A DNA stretch of 64,000 nucleotides from Zygnema cylindricum (GCA_037447655.1 JBBHKE010000927.1:138400-202399); one strand, 5' to 3'. Shown: positions 24,699 through 37,549, counted from the stretch's first letter. Notes: generated by a model not told the origin, from the sequence alone. Made by a program: numbers and translations.

Positions 24699-24975
24699 CA
24701 TAGTTCAAAAGTAGGTGAAAGTAGGCCCATATAATATGCCTATTGTATGCAAAACATACAATATGACCTTAATACCCATATTGTATTCGGACCTATTCAG
24801 ACCAATCAAAACATTTGGACCAAAAAATTTGATTTCAACCGTCAAATTTGGACGATCGGACGGTCGCTGATCAAAGTAGCGATCTAAGAAGATCACATGA
24901 AAAGCCCATAACACAACTTACAATAAAGGCGCCGACCAAAGGCCTACCATAAAAACGCCTACTTTTTAACTATGG
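24699..24975. mobile_element. MITE with CATAGTTCAAAAGTAGG ends, copy 1
   Basis: The left end CATAGTTCAAAAGTAGGTGA is mirrored by CGCCTACTTTTTAACTATGG at the right end. Inside are CATATTGTATTCGG and GGACGATCGGACGGTCGCTG blocks that recur in the copy at 25118. No coding sequence. Confidence 0.65.
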
Positions 24976-25117
24976 TATATCATGACCCGATGCGTATTTT
25001 ACTATTTTAGGACGTGTGACATGTTGAAAAAGTGTTGCCGTTGGCTCGTCTGACACGTGTGAGAGGTACGAAATTGTAATCATTGAGGCTACGTGCTCGT
25101 GTACCGAAACTTAAAAC

Positions 25118-25878
25118 CATAGTTCAAAAGTAGGTGAAAGTAGGCTTATACAATATGTTTATTGTGTGTAAAACATACAATATGACCTTATGACCCATAT
25201 TGAATGGGTCACAAAATGAAAAAAAAATAGTAACAGGGTTGAGTTGCACATCGATCGATAGAGAATTAAACGTCATGTCTAAAATTTGAAAAACATTTGA
25301 ACAAAAAAAACATTTTTTTGAGGTGTTTTTTATTTAAACCGTCAGATTTGGACGATCGGACGATCGCAGATCAAAGTAGCGATCTAAGAAGATCACATGA
25401 AAAGCCCATAACACAACTTATCATAGGACTATCTGTCATATTAGCGTCACACTAAATAAAGCTTCAAATTGACCAACCAAGCAGTATGGGACGATAAAAA
25501 TTAAATATTCAACACTGCCAAAAATATTACAAAAACCTACCCGTTGGTGGCTGCAAAAACACTTTGGTGGTTTCACTCTTTCGGGAAAAACTATGAACTC
25601 TCCGTACTCTCTCTCATCGCACTCTCACCGCTCTCCACCGCGCGGAATTTTTTTTCCCGGTTTTCTTTCCCGCGGAATGTTATCCTACGTCGTGTCTGTT
25701 CGCTAAAAAAAATCGTCCGGGGGCGTGCACTGTACGATGATCATATGTCAGATTTGTACGTTCATACAAGAGTGTGCACAACGCACACACATAGAGTATG
25801 CCTACACTACGCGAGTTTTGTGCCAAGTTTTGTGCGCTTACCAAAGGCCTACCATAAAAACGCCTACTTTTGAATATG
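25118..25878. mobile_element. MITE with CATAGTTCAAAAGTAGG ends, copy 2 (longer)
   Basis: Same left end as copy 1 (CATAGTTCAAAAGTAGGTGA) and the same right end block CCAAAGGCCTACCATAAAAA. The shared interior CAGATCAAAGTAGCGATCTA is followed by about 400 bases (25430-25835) absent from copy 1, including a GTGTGCACAACGCACACAC stretch. It is an extended copy or one with a nested insertion. Confidence 0.6.
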
Positions 25879-25964
25879 CTTAAAACGATGTAACTCTCTC
25901 CGTACTAGTTTTTACAGTTACAATATTCGAAAACGAGATTGTTGATTTTATGACTGTTGTAAAC

Positions 25965-26374
25965 GAGGGAATTGATCATCGCAGTGGCTATTTTGGAGGG
26001 AATTGATCATCGTAGTGGCTATTTTGGTTGCGCGCAGTCCCTTACGTCATCTTGTCAAAGATTGTACTTTTAAGTACATATTGGTACAATTTAAGTACTG
26101 TTGAGTTTATATTGCCAAAGTGGTTGCCGCGGTTTTGTTGTTGTAAACTTTGGCCGGCTGTGTGGATTGTTACTTTTATTATGACGGTCGACGTTCAAAA
26201 GCTCAACATTTTAACCATATCTCGCAAGTCAAAGCTGTTCAACTGATCGACCGTCAAATTTAAACTCAACGGTACTTAGCTTGTATCAATGTGTACTTAA
26301 AACGTACAATCTTTGACAAGATGACGTAGGGGATTGCGCGCAACCAAAATAGTCACTACGATGATCAATTCCCT
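25965..26374. repeat. Fold-back element with about 110-bp arms
   Basis: The left arm from 25997 (AGGGAATTGATCATCGTAGT) and the right arm ending at 26374 (ACGATGATCAATTCCCT) are inverted copies. Shared inner landmarks include GCGCGCA, TTACGTCATCTTGTCAAAGA and GTTGAGTTTA. The loop is about 140-150 bases. The tip of the left arm is present a second time just upstream (25965-25994). Confidence 0.8.
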
Positions 26375-26559
26375 AAATGTTTTACGATTCTAAATCTGTA
26401 GACGTCGACTTCTTTGTGATGTTTTAGAACGTAATTTTTTTTGTGACGTTGTAGACATCTATTTTTTTGTGACGTTGTAGATGTTTAGGTTTTGGGTACA
26501 TTGTGACGTCATGCTCACTTGTGACAACGTCGAGTCACTACACTGCTAATCGTTATTAG
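26375..26559. other. No gene recognised; TTGTGACGTTGTAGA repeats
   Basis: TTTTTGTGACGTTGTAGA-like words repeat three to four times at 26410-26490. A decayed TACACTGCTAATCGTTATTA end lies at 26539, immediately before the next element. Confidence 0.45.
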
Positions 26560-27021
26560 CAGTGTTGTGTATTGGTAGCCATTTTCGGAAAACCGATATT
26601 GCCCTCTTTTTGGCTTACCGATAATCGATATATTGGCACAATATATCGTATCGGTGTTATCGCAATAAAAAATTGATAATATCGGTTTTTTTATCGCAAT
26701 AACACCGTTTCGATAACTATTGGTTGTACGGTTCATTCCGTACAGCTGTACGGTTCATTCCGTTTTACAAAACTCCCGTTCTTCCGTTAAATATATTACG
26801 GAGCAGATGTCATATGCGGCATGCTACGCCATATAAAATGAAAAAAAATACAATATAATATATAATCGTAGTATATAGCATACTGTATTTTTTTCCGGTT
26901 TATTGTCGATAAGGTTATTTTTCATCTCGGAGCATTATATCGGAGCCCCTCACCGTTCGATAATCGATAACTATTGGTAACAATATCGTGATAAGTTTCT
27001 TACCAATACCCAACACAACTG
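26560..27021. mobile_element. CGATAT-rich, hAT-like MITE
   Basis: The left end CAGTGTTGTGTATTGGTAGC and the right end TACCAATACCCAACACAACT are inverted copies. The CAGTG start fits the YARNG end of hAT elements. The interior is full of ATCGATAT, CGATAA and ATATCG words, as at 1-120. No transposase frame is present. The 8-bp target duplication expected for hAT was not confirmed. Confidence 0.55.
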
Positions 27022-28640
27022 TAGTTGTTAGGCCAAGGTTCCATTAGGTGGTCTCAATACACGTCAAATACGTTTACTTAATTTCTTGGGTTCCATTATG
27101 TCTGGTCAGGAAACCATTTTTTATTTGCGCTGACTCATTTCAGTTGGTACCACTTAGGTTACTATATGATGTTTAAAAAAAATGACTTGCAAGTGGCGTT
27201 GATCACCTTTTCCCATTATTTTCCTAATAAACTTAAAAGCTTGTGTGGCGCTTGCTTGCTTGGAGAGTTGGTGCCTTATTGCCTCCACAATTGTGTCTCG
27301 ATTTTGGGTTTGGGGCTATCATCCGTATTGACTCAGGTGGTATCTTTTCCTTTCAACAGTCTTTTATAGAGGCGACATATTTTCCCACCCCTTGATTTAG
27401 AGATATGTTGGTTTTCTCCACCGTTGTTACAAAACCCAGTTATGTGCGACGATTAATTTCTATTAGGTTGTTGCCACCATTAGATCCGAGCTAGCCGAGG
27501 CCCTTCCGCCTAGTATTGCACTCGTTTTCTCTCTCGCGACTTACCTACTGGTTACCCCAATAACCAATGTATAGGTGTATGTTTCCACTATATGTTTCAC
27601 ACCTGCTTAACTCACCACCACCTACAAGTTCAAGCTCAGCCTCCCTTGAAGACCTTTACTTGGCGCTCTCGGTTGCTCTTGCGACCGTTGTCCTTTACCC
27701 CGATGGCGTCTATTTTTTTGTTGATCCCATGGGGGAGTATTGATTCGAGGACATGACAGTGTTCGCGACACTATTATTGACAGTTTTTTGACACTATTCT
27801 TGACACAATTGTCACTATTACTTCCAATTGGGGGTATTTTATCGAAAGGTTTCGCAAACATTTTTGTGCGTGGATGGATATTGTTTTGCGTTATGGTGCC
27901 CGTCGTATATTTTGTGGCGTTGTTTTTGCGAACCCTGAAATCCCTTTGGTCGTTTGTAAGATGGCTCGACATGAGGATATGGCCACGTGTCACGCTCTTA
28001 GGAAGGAGTGTGATTACGCATACCGCGGTTATATGAATTACTTTATTTCAAAGGCGGTCGAAATACTTGGTTGCTTGGGAATTGCTTTGTACGAGTGAGT
28101 TCATGTTTATCGCTTGGTGTTGTTTCGAGAGGGTGGGCCTTGAGAGCCCTATCATTGTTTCTTTTTATCGTCCCCGTTTATCTGTGGCTTTGCAGCAAGT
28201 GCAAGATTCTATCCTTCTTCTAATATGCTATTGAAACTATGGGTTGTTGACTCGTTTTGGGACTACTTTCTTTGGGAGGTTACGTTTAGTAGTTCATTAA
28301 CTAAATTGAGGTCTGGTTATGTATTTTTTGTTTTGGGTACACAATTTTATTGTTGTTTTGGTGCTTTTTGTTCTTTTCGATGTTCTTTATTGGTTTGTCC
28401 TTGTGTGTATCATTTTTGTTCAAACTGTTTTTTCACTTTTGTTCAGCTTTTTGTTGTCCATAGCCAATTTCAGCCATGGATCGCTCACGGAAACACCCAC
28501 AGACTACCTCAAAAACAGCTGTGTTTCAGACAGCACAGATTACTCTACAATAATTAAAATCACCTCAAACTGCACCAATGTGCATTATATCATAGACACT
28601 GTAAACTCTCAAAGTTACAGCTAAATCCACCGAGGAATCT
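27022..28640. other. Unassigned region with a decayed open frame
   Basis: Overlapping plus-strand open frames at 27740-28036 and 27874-28098 are translatable, with normal-looking composition (for example DMATCHALRKECDYAYRGY), but I recognise no family. From 28250 to 28480 the frames are hydrophobic and T-rich. This may be an old retroelement or gene relic. Confidence 0.25.
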
Positions 28641-29791
28641 AAAAGATATAAGCTCCAGAGTTTCCCAAAAACAGCTGACAACTTCACAAACTAACCACTT
28701 AGACTTCTCACATAATTACACAGAAATAACAGAATAGAATGAAACTGAACACACATATATATTCTATGTCATAGAATAACTTCACAAAGTTTCAAATGAA
28801 AAAACCAAACAGGGTGATCACACCAACAGGTCAAAGATGCAGAAAACAGTTTGCCATTGCTTTAATAAACTTGACTGTGATATCACAATAATCTAAGTCC
28901 TACAAGTTATACTCAAAGAGTTCACTATCTATGTACGGAGGCATACCAGTCGTACATTATCTACCACCTACCTAAATTACTACGAGTATACCCGAATAAT
29001 TCGATGTATGTCAGAATGAATTAATCTATACTAATAAACTAATTAACAAAAGGACAAACCACTGTTCAACCAAATATTTACACCGACATCTCCGAAGAGT
29101 CAACTTGCTGAGTCACTTGTGATCTTCGTATGAATCTCGTCCACCGACTTGATTCATATCAACAGCAGCTTCGTTGTCAACTTCGTCGCAGCTGCGTTGT
29201 CTTATTTAAAGTACACTTGTTTCAAATAGATGCGCCGTACCGGCGGCGCATATTTCAACGTTTCGTACATTTCAAATCGGATCGCTTCGTGATCCGCCGT
29301 CCATTTCTTACTGCGTAGTCACGCCACTCAATAACTCCCTTACTTCACTTTAGTTTTATCCGTACATTCGCTCCCCCAATCTGTGAATCCATTCTAACCT
29401 CCACATTAATAATATATGCACGAAACGTCTCAAGCGTACAAAGGTCGCGTACGCACGAAACTAAGTTTTCAAAACAACACTTTTCAGTTTCACATTTGAC
29501 TTTCATTTGTTGATCCCTATTGTATTCTCTCCCTTTTGTACTCCTCTCTTTCTCTGGTTTACCATTATGCTTTCTTAATATAGTCTTACTAACATATCAC
29601 TGTCTCACCACTTTTTACTGTACATGATTACCAGTGTGATTGTTTTTGCAATGCTTCTTCCTTTTGTTCATGGACTTAGATGGTTTACCATCGTGCTTTT
29701 TAATTAAGTCAGCCATTTTTTTTTTTTACCATTGTCACTGTAACTGCTTGTAATCTCACAGTAACCATACAAAACCTTGTACAAATCAGTC
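28641..29791. other. No gene recognised
   Basis: AT-rich sequence with CA-rich words (CAAACTAACCAC, ATAACAGAATAG). No exon, tRNA-like fold or clear terminal repeat was identified. Confidence 0.35.
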
Positions 29792-30000
29792 TACACCGCT
29801 CATTATTAGTGTTAAAGTTTTTCTCGCCACTTAAAACATTTTTTCTTTGTGCATACTTGTCGGATTGTGAATCAGGTGGTTGCTATTGGAAGGCAAGATT
29901 TTCACCTTCCTATTGCAGGTCTCCGATTGAAAATACGACAAGTGCACGAGGAGAAAAGATATTTTAGGTGGCAAAAAAATAAATAGAGCTTTTTCTACAA
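29792..30000. mobile_element. Decayed TACACCG-family MITE
   Basis: It starts TACACCGCTCATTATTAGTG, then CGCCACTTAAAACATTTTTTC and GTGCATACTTGTCGGATTG, with the inverted inner partner ACGACAAGTGCACGAGGAGA. The layout is the same as at 11118-11353. The right terminal repeat has largely decayed. Confidence 0.6.
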
Positions 30001-30822
30001 TTACAGCAATTAATCATACAACATCCTAGGCAAATCGTACATTTTTCTGTACGACTACTGGCAAGAACAGTATCTTCAGTAATCGCAAATGTGTTATTAC
30101 TCCATACGAGCATAAGAGGATCTGTAGAAGCAAAGCATCTCAGAATTATTTGGAGCTTTTAACCAGTATGGTTTCAAAAGGCTAAGGTTCCATAGGGATG
30201 AATTATTCTTATTAGAGCCCACAGTTCACCAAACATGAAACAGAAAAAACGAGAAAAAGAAACAGAAGTCGATGATACAAGAAATTATCAACATGCATTA
30301 AAACATTTGACGTCAATGCCAATCAGAGTACAACTTAAAAAAAAGAAAAAAAAAAAAACACATCTTAACCTGCCACTATTGCAACCCTAAAGAATAAAAC
30401 AGAAAGTCACTAATATGTACATGTAATAGTATATGCCTTTCAAGTACAAATTTAGACTGGCAAATATCTTCCCATATTCTCTCCCGTATTTCTCTTACCC
30501 GTTTCCTAAAAGCCTACAAACAACAAAAACCCTACTTGTCAATTTAACATTAACTACTAACATTAACGGGTATTTTGACCTTCCAAGACATCGAGTCTTT
30601 TTGTTATAATGTGACAATACAAAGCATGTGCATGTGTGTAATTTGACCCTCGAGAAATCGTTTTTTGCACACTGTCGCCCTTTGAAAAAAACACCCGAGG
30701 CTCTCACCCAAACCATCACCGCCAAGGTTAATTTCTGTAGAGAAAACACCTCTACCTCCTTGAAGCATAAAATGAACAGATGTAGTAAAAGAATGAATCG
30801 CTGCAAATCAATCCACACACGA
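30001..30822. other. 3' flank of PYD1
   Basis: AT-rich sequence downstream of the PYD1 stop at 30823-30825 on the minus strand. It presumably includes the 3' UTR. An A-rich run lies at 30337-30360. No other gene is seen. Confidence 0.4.
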
Positions 30823-33800
30823 TCACTTGTTGGAAACCATAGTTTCGGTCTCGGCCACAAATCCATCTCCAGTCCAGTCTTTGTCGGAAGACAAACCAAC
30901 TTTTCTCGCTTTCCGAGCTTCGATAGCTTCTCGTTGACGCCTCACTAGCTCCATGTGAGTGGTGAAGTATGGCAAGGACGCCCTGTAATAAAAACAAAGA
31001 AAAATGTTACTAGATAACATAAACTAATTAGAAATGCAAAATATGCTTCGATGTTCAAGGAAGAAAAAAGAAGAGACGTGATTTTCCACAGCAAAAGTCA
31101 AACGATGTGCAATTGCTGCGTCATGTGTAAAGAATCAATGCCTTAAAGCAGCGAAGCCTTTAAAACTTTTGCAATTTCGAACACTCTATCACCTTATAGA
31201 AGACAGCAATACAAGCAAGCAACAGGCTACCTGAAATAAGAGTCCAAGCTCTTAACAAAACAAAAAGCACAGACGATACCATTGGTAACTTAAACTATCG
31301 AGTTATATGACACATAGAGAGAAATAAGACTTGAAAGCTTAAACACCAGAAAAAAAGGTTCGATGGAAGTAAATAAGTTTACCCTTTAAACTCGGCAATA
31401 GATTGAAACCCATGCTTTGTCATAAAAGCTTGCAATTCTTCACAGAGTTGCTTCACAACACCATAGCCATGGAGCATCACTCCAGTACAAACCTGTTCCA
31501 CATCAACACCCATAATCTAAGCACGTGATCATTGAGATAACATCCTATGGTTCAAAAATTGCAACACTGCGAAAGTGAATAGAATGCGGCTTTTGAGCGA
31601 GATTTTCCCATGGAAAATCTAAAACAGTCAAGAGGGTACTTTACTTAATATCCACCATATTTCTCAGTACTTCGCACATTACAAACATAGTTCTTATCGA
31701 CATGCGACAAGACTCCAAAAGCAGCAGGCAGAAACAAAGACACACCACACCTTAGCCTTTTTATGAATCAAAAGTCATTTGAAACAAAAATAAAAATAAA
31801 AAATCAAAACACCAGAGCCCGTAACAAGCCCTTCAACAACACAATTGAACTGCATTCGCGTTAAAAAACACTTGGCCCCAGGGTTTTCCTAAACCGTTCG
31901 CATAATTAGTCTCGATTAGTTCTTGAAGTGCTTACATATCCACAGGAAACCATGTACCCAAAAAAACAGCTATCTAGTCAGCTCATGGTCTACTTACATT
32001 TTAGCTATATTCAAACTGCTCCTTTCTATGTGCAGGCGTTGAAGCCACCCAACTGGAATAGTTATGGACAAGATTATTGCGATTAAGATTTGTAATGGAC
32101 AACTTTCATTTTCCTCTACTGACTCTACATTACTGTAGTGACGTATGGAACAGTCAAAATATATGTAATCTCTTCCGTTGGTCAGACAGAACCCATTGTT
32201 TACCAGCTCAATTCAACCATGATGGACGACATAAATATGGTATTTGTTCCTACTGCTGACAAAACGTCAGCGGATTTTCCCATCTCATCATCGAACTTTT
32301 AAGTAAAAGTACCAAGATAGACCCTGCGAGTTTCAGACAAGTAGAATTTGGGAGAAGGTGAACAATCAAATTTTGGAAACCCACCTGGACACTGTCGGCT
32401 CCCAAAAGCAAAAACTCAGCAGCATTGTCGCCTGTCTCTACTCCTCCAATACCGGAAAGTGAGCGATCCGATTCAAACTCCTCTCGCATCATAGTGGCAA
32501 TGGCCATCACCTTCGCTAAAGCGATGGGACGTACAGCCTTGCTCGAGTAACCACCAGGAGTTGTGTACCTGTCCATTTCTCAACAATGTCAAAAAAACGT
32601 TTTTTTTCTTTACAGGCATATTGTCATAAAGTTTTATCATCTTTCCAATAAAGTTAGGGATTCGCTGAGGGAAACAAAAGCAGATTTTCGGTGCTGAAAG
32701 CGCAGAGAAAAAGAATTTACTTCCCAGGGCTCTATGGGATACAAATAGCTCATTTGCAGCAATGTAGATAGTGTGGCTCAGACAGCTACAGAGTCTGGAT
32801 GGACTAAATATCATGGGATTGCAATTGATGTACAGAAAGGAAGGGAGAGGAGGCTCGTTGACCGCAACTCTTAAAGTTCGTAATGACAGAGATTTACATT
32901 AAAGCAGCAGCTAGATTTGGAATTGTCCATATTGAATACGGTTGATGCAGTCCTAAAGATAGAGATCAATAAAATGGGCATAGTAAATGTTAATGCACAC
33001 CAATAAAGAGAGCAACAGCAACGTGCGAACGAGAGTGAAATATAACCTGGAAGATGAAGGGTATGAAAGTGTTATTTAAGAAACAAAACCGGCATGGTAT
33101 TAAAATTCATTCCAAAAAACATGTTTTCAAGACGCAAAGCAATTAACATGATTCTATTATATTAGAAATTTGCTTCTTATCCCATATCTGTTAATGTTGC
33201 AGGTAGCTTCACATCATTTGTTCACAAAAAAGTTCATAATTGTTGCTTCAACAGCCTACTGTACTTTCAAATTATGCCATCGAAACCATCAGATAATAAA
33301 TTCCATGCGATCTCTCCTTTTTCAAAAATGACACAGCACTGAAAGCTGAGCACATCCTGTGTCAATGAGGAGCATAAAGCTTTCGAGTAAACATGACAGC
33401 AGATTATTTTCAGACATTAACATAAGAAGCAATGTATAAAAAAGTGAGAGGACTAACCCCTCAACGCAAGGTTCAGGTCGCAATGTATCCAAATTAATGC
33501 CCATGACAGAGGTAATAGTGTTGATGGCGGAAACTCCTTCACATCCAGCAGCAAGAGCTGTACGAGCTGGCTGATAATGTCATCATCAAGAGGCAGACAG
33601 AAAATGCAAAGTGTTAGAAGCACAACCAGCTTAATACAAACTGTACAATGCACCAGACAGTTAAAGCATGATATGATTAGAGCTTGATAATGATAATATA
33701 ATGCACTTTGAGCAGGACAATTTATGGGATACGACGAATAACGGTCAAAGGTTCAGTAACAGTGAACACTTTTGAAGTTTGGGATACATGACAAAAAAGT

Positions 33801-36234
33801 TTGGATTGAATCCTTTTACCAAGCTACTAACTACTCTAGTTCACTTTCACACCAAAGCTTTAGGCATTTAAAAGACACCTTCGACGAGAGATTATCTGAC
33901 ACCTTTCAGCCCGAGCTTAACCAATTCACACGTAGGTGGACCAAGTTTGAAACTTGACGTACATAAGTAATATCTGTAATATTTGGAGTCATTTTGGCCC
34001 AAACAGGAACTGTTGCGGCTCCGTTAATCCATGAGCATACTTCCGCCAAAAGCTCACAATCCTGCCCCATAGCCATTCCCATTCGGCGTTCTGGCATCCC
34101 ATGGGGGCACGAGAAATTAATTTCCAACGCATCCTGCGACCAAAAGAGACAGAAAGACAATTTTTTGTTAGCAAAATTTGCTCATACAATGTTATATTAG
34201 AAGAAATGCTCAGACAATTTTTTTGTTACAAATGTTGCTCACTAGATTGCAAGCAGGTAGTAAATCTCAGAGGACGGATACAAACATGTTCTATTATATC
34301 CAAAAAACGGTACATGTTTGAATGTAAATGAGTACTCAAATCAAAGAGTCAGGATTCAGAGACAACTTTAAGAACTTGGGCTGATTGCCAGAGAATAAAA
34401 TTGTCTGGATTTACAACCATTGAAGATGTTTGTAATGCTAACAGATGAATTTACTTCACAATTCTTTCGACAAAGCTTATGATGACTTAATTTTCCCACC
34501 CTGAATCACATCCTTCATTTAATGATCACATGTTGAAGGATCCACACGAATTCAAATCCTGATCAAAAGAATAAATTTAGACTATATTTCCTTGTTACAG
34601 CCCTGTGACAGTTCAAGTATAGTGCAAGACATAAAACATGCATCTTTAAGTTACCGCTTAGAAGAAACTGACAAAAGGGACTTATTAGGGCTCCACTTGA
34701 CTTACTAGTAGGAACAAATAATCATGACCAATGTGACAACTTATAAAACATAAAAGACCATTTTTATCATTGTAACTTGGAAAAACTCAAAATATGAGGG
34801 CAAATTCTTGTCTTTAAAAAAATCACAAGTACTTACACCTTGCAAAATGAAATACACAGCAATAAATCACAACATCATTTTCCCCTCTATGATCAACCTC
34901 TCATATAATTACACAACTTTTGTAAACACAATGTCATACAAATTTTCAACATTTATAATTCTTCACAGAAAAACTTACCACTCCCACTTCTTCTACCCGA
35001 CCAATAATCTCTTCCCATGCATTCCTGTTGTACTCCTCCATAATAGATCCAATCAGTATGCGGTTGGGATACTCTTCCTTAAGCCGCTTCAGTTCCGCAA
35101 GCATTGTCTCAAAGGGCCTATCACTGATAAGCTCAATATTTTGCCAACCAATCACGTCGCGAGAACCAGGGGCCCGAAGACGAGCGTATCGCGGTGTAAC
35201 ATTGATGACTTTCGAGGAATCAAGTGACAACTGCAATTAGTAATAATCAAGGACAACATTTAATCATCATTTTAACATGTGAAAAGGTATGGAAACGGTT
35301 TCTGTAGCTACTTGATACTGTACGTGCACTAGAAGGAAAAAACCCGAATAATCCACATATAATATGGGGTCACCAGATATAGCATTCCACGCGCACAAGA
35401 TGTTGAAAGGGTAAAGAAAATCTAGGATGACTTTATCTGTTAGTTCAGTTTTCAAGAAGAGAGTGACCATTAAAAATGGACACAACAACAGACTTACTCG
35501 CATCGAAATTCAATATTTATAGATGTATTAAATTTAGATTATTACATAGAAAATATATTTATATTATCATATGGTAAGGTGAATATTAAAGGAAGCGACT
35601 GAAACGTGATCTTCACAAAACTGACAAAAAAAAAGAAGTCAATTTCAACAAGGCATACCACATTGTCCATAACATAAACCAAATAGTCAGTTAACATTCT
35701 AGCAAAAAAGTTCCTTAGGTTCCAACGCTTGCTATGACAAACAGCGAATCTGATCTATTTCAAATCTTTTTTGCTTTAAACCGAAATTAAAACTTTTTTT
35801 GGCCAATACAAACATTTTTTCCTTACCGTCTTGCAAATGACGCCACCCCAGCCTTCATCAAAGGCTCTTTTCATCACAGCATAATTGGTTCCCGGAGGAC
35901 CAGAGCCAATCACAAATGGATTAGGAAGCTTCATCCCATTCACAATGGTTTCAAGAGAAGGTCCATTTACTACAGCTCCATCCACTAAGGTAAAAGAAGA
36001 AGGAGAATTGCCATTTTTTGAAGCCTGTGCTTTAACAACCATATCGTGATTTTGACTTTTCTTGTCGTTTACTATCTTATAAGAACGGTTATGAGAAACC
36101 ACTTGATTAAAGGTGGTGACATTTCTTAGACCAACGAAAGAAGGAAGGTTGCTAGTATTGGAACAGCTGTGTGAGAAAGAATTAGGAATGTTGAGAGAAG
36201 ATGGAATATTTGATGTTAAAAGAGACGACGCCAT
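30823..36234 (-). CDS. PYD1: Dihydropyrimidine dehydrogenase (NADP+), plastid type
   Basis: It catalyses the first, reductive step of uracil and thymine breakdown. Seven exons on the minus strand: 36234-35827, 35230-34979, 34133-33963, 33570-33458, 32568-32385, 31492-31383 and 30982-30823. Joins are GT-AG and phases close to 465 residues. Residues 1 to about 70 are Ser/Thr/Asn-rich and basic, which suggests a plastid transit peptide. The catalytic part has NPFVIGSGPPGTNYAVMKRA (104-123), INVTPRYARLR, the active-site NFSCPHGMPERRMG (Cys229), VWAKMTPNITDI, PCVEG, TTPGGYS, the FMN-phosphate motif SGIGGVETG (353-361) and the tail KDWTGDGF. As in other plant enzymes, and unlike the animal form, there are no N-terminal Fe-S/FAD domains. 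Exon 4 uses a weaker GTTAGT donor. No frame break was found. A MITE sits about 160 bp upstream of the ATG. Confidence 0.95.
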
Positions 36235-36392
36235 GGCTGATTGGTTAGTGTTGGTTAGATCTTCCTAAAAAAATGGATTGTAGAGAAGATGGTGAAGCTG
36301 TAAAATGGTTTCCTGCAGAAGAATGTCAGCAATGAAACATTCTGTGTTCTACTGTACTGCTCTTTGTAGGCAAAAGATATTTAACTGAAAAG

Positions 36393-36612
36393 TACACCAT
36401 GTATAGTTACTAACGTCGATGTTTTTTTGGCCCTGCTGAATCATCTTTTTCCAGTGCACACTTGTCGGATGAAAATTCCGACGGTTCCGATGGAAAGGGC
36501 CGAGTTTTTCTTTCCGATTGGCTGTCTCCAAACGGAAATATGACATGTGTGCACGAAGAAACGTTATGTCGAGAAAAAAACATTAACGCTAATAACTATA
36601 AACGAGGTAGGT
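36393..36612. mobile_element. TACACCG-family MITE upstream of PYD1
   Basis: The left end TACACCATGTATAGTTACTA and the right region CATTAACGCTAATAACTATA are diverged family ends. The inner inverted pair is GTGCACACTTGTCGGA and ATATGACATGTGTGCAC. Its nearest edge lies about 160 bp upstream of the PYD1 ATG, so it may overlap the 5' UTR or promoter. Confidence 0.6.
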
Positions 36613-37162
36613 GTTCAGATTGGCAAATCTGGACTTTGCAGCTTTGGATAGTGTTCACACGTGAGCTGAAAGACAAACATCAAAAGTGATGCTTTCCACG
36701 TCATGAGCACGAGGAACCTTTTGAATCCGAGAACTGCGTTTCACAAAGACACAAACGTTACCCACCGACAGGTGGAGGTGGTGACGCTGGTCTGCATGAA
36801 ACATTGGCAGATTTTGTACGATTTTCTGTACCTTTATGTACTTTACAGTACGAAGCTGGATATTCTGTTTGCTGTTTTTCACCTATCACGTGGTTTCTAC
36901 GCCGTAGGACGGTCGGGAGATTACGTGCATGTGTATCGAGTTATGTCGTGCATAAAAATGTACGAATTATGTACAGATGAATGTACCTTTATGTACTACA
37001 GTACAGTACTTCACTTGAATTGAACTTTTCGTTTTTTCTTTTGTTTTACGTATCACGTGGGGTCTGGCCGACGAGGCCGTATCTACGGTGTTGTAGGTCG
37101 GTAGGATGAGCATCTACGGATGATGACTTGTCGATGCTTCCGATGTCACAGCGTCACCGACA
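36613..37162. other. No gene recognised; GTAC-rich spacer
   Basis: Repeated GTAC and TGTAC words, with no supported exon. Confidence 0.35.
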
Positions 37163-37346
37163 TTAGAGTACGTTATTAGCGTAGAGGATTTATTAGTGCT
37201 TATGCGATATTGGTAGAGCAAGAAGACATGGTCGATTGTAGTCCACTCCATCAAATAATGTTGCGAACACTTTTTTTATTATTATTTCCGGCCAAAAAAA
37301 GTTGCGACCGAACTAGTATTGTAACCCTAATAGCGACGGGCTTCTG
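37163..37346. mobile_element. TACACCG-related MITE, variant with GTAGTCCAC core, copy 1
   Basis: A TTATTAGCGTAGAGGATTTA start and a CCCTAATAGCGACGG end, with core words TGTAGTCCACTCC, TCAAATAATGTTG and AAAAAAGTTGCGACCGAA that recur in order in the next element. Confidence 0.55.
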
Positions 37347-37549
37347 TACACCGCTCATCGTTATTAGCGTTAAAGATTTATTAATGTTAATGCGAAATTA
37401 GAATTAACAATACTAATTTAGTGCAAGGAGACGTGGCAGATTGTAGTCCACGTCCTTAAATAATGTTGTTAACTCTATTTTGTGATTTTTGGTCAAAAAA
37501 AGTCGCGACCGAATTAGTGTTACTAACACTAACAACGATTAGCAGTGTA
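37347..37549. mobile_element. TACACCG-related MITE, variant with GTAGTCCAC core, copy 2
   Basis: TACACCGCTCATCGTTATTA at the left and AACAACGATTAGCAGTGTA at the right form inverted ends with terminal TA. The core matches the element immediately to the left (37163-37346), so two family members lie side by side in the same orientation. Confidence 0.7.
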
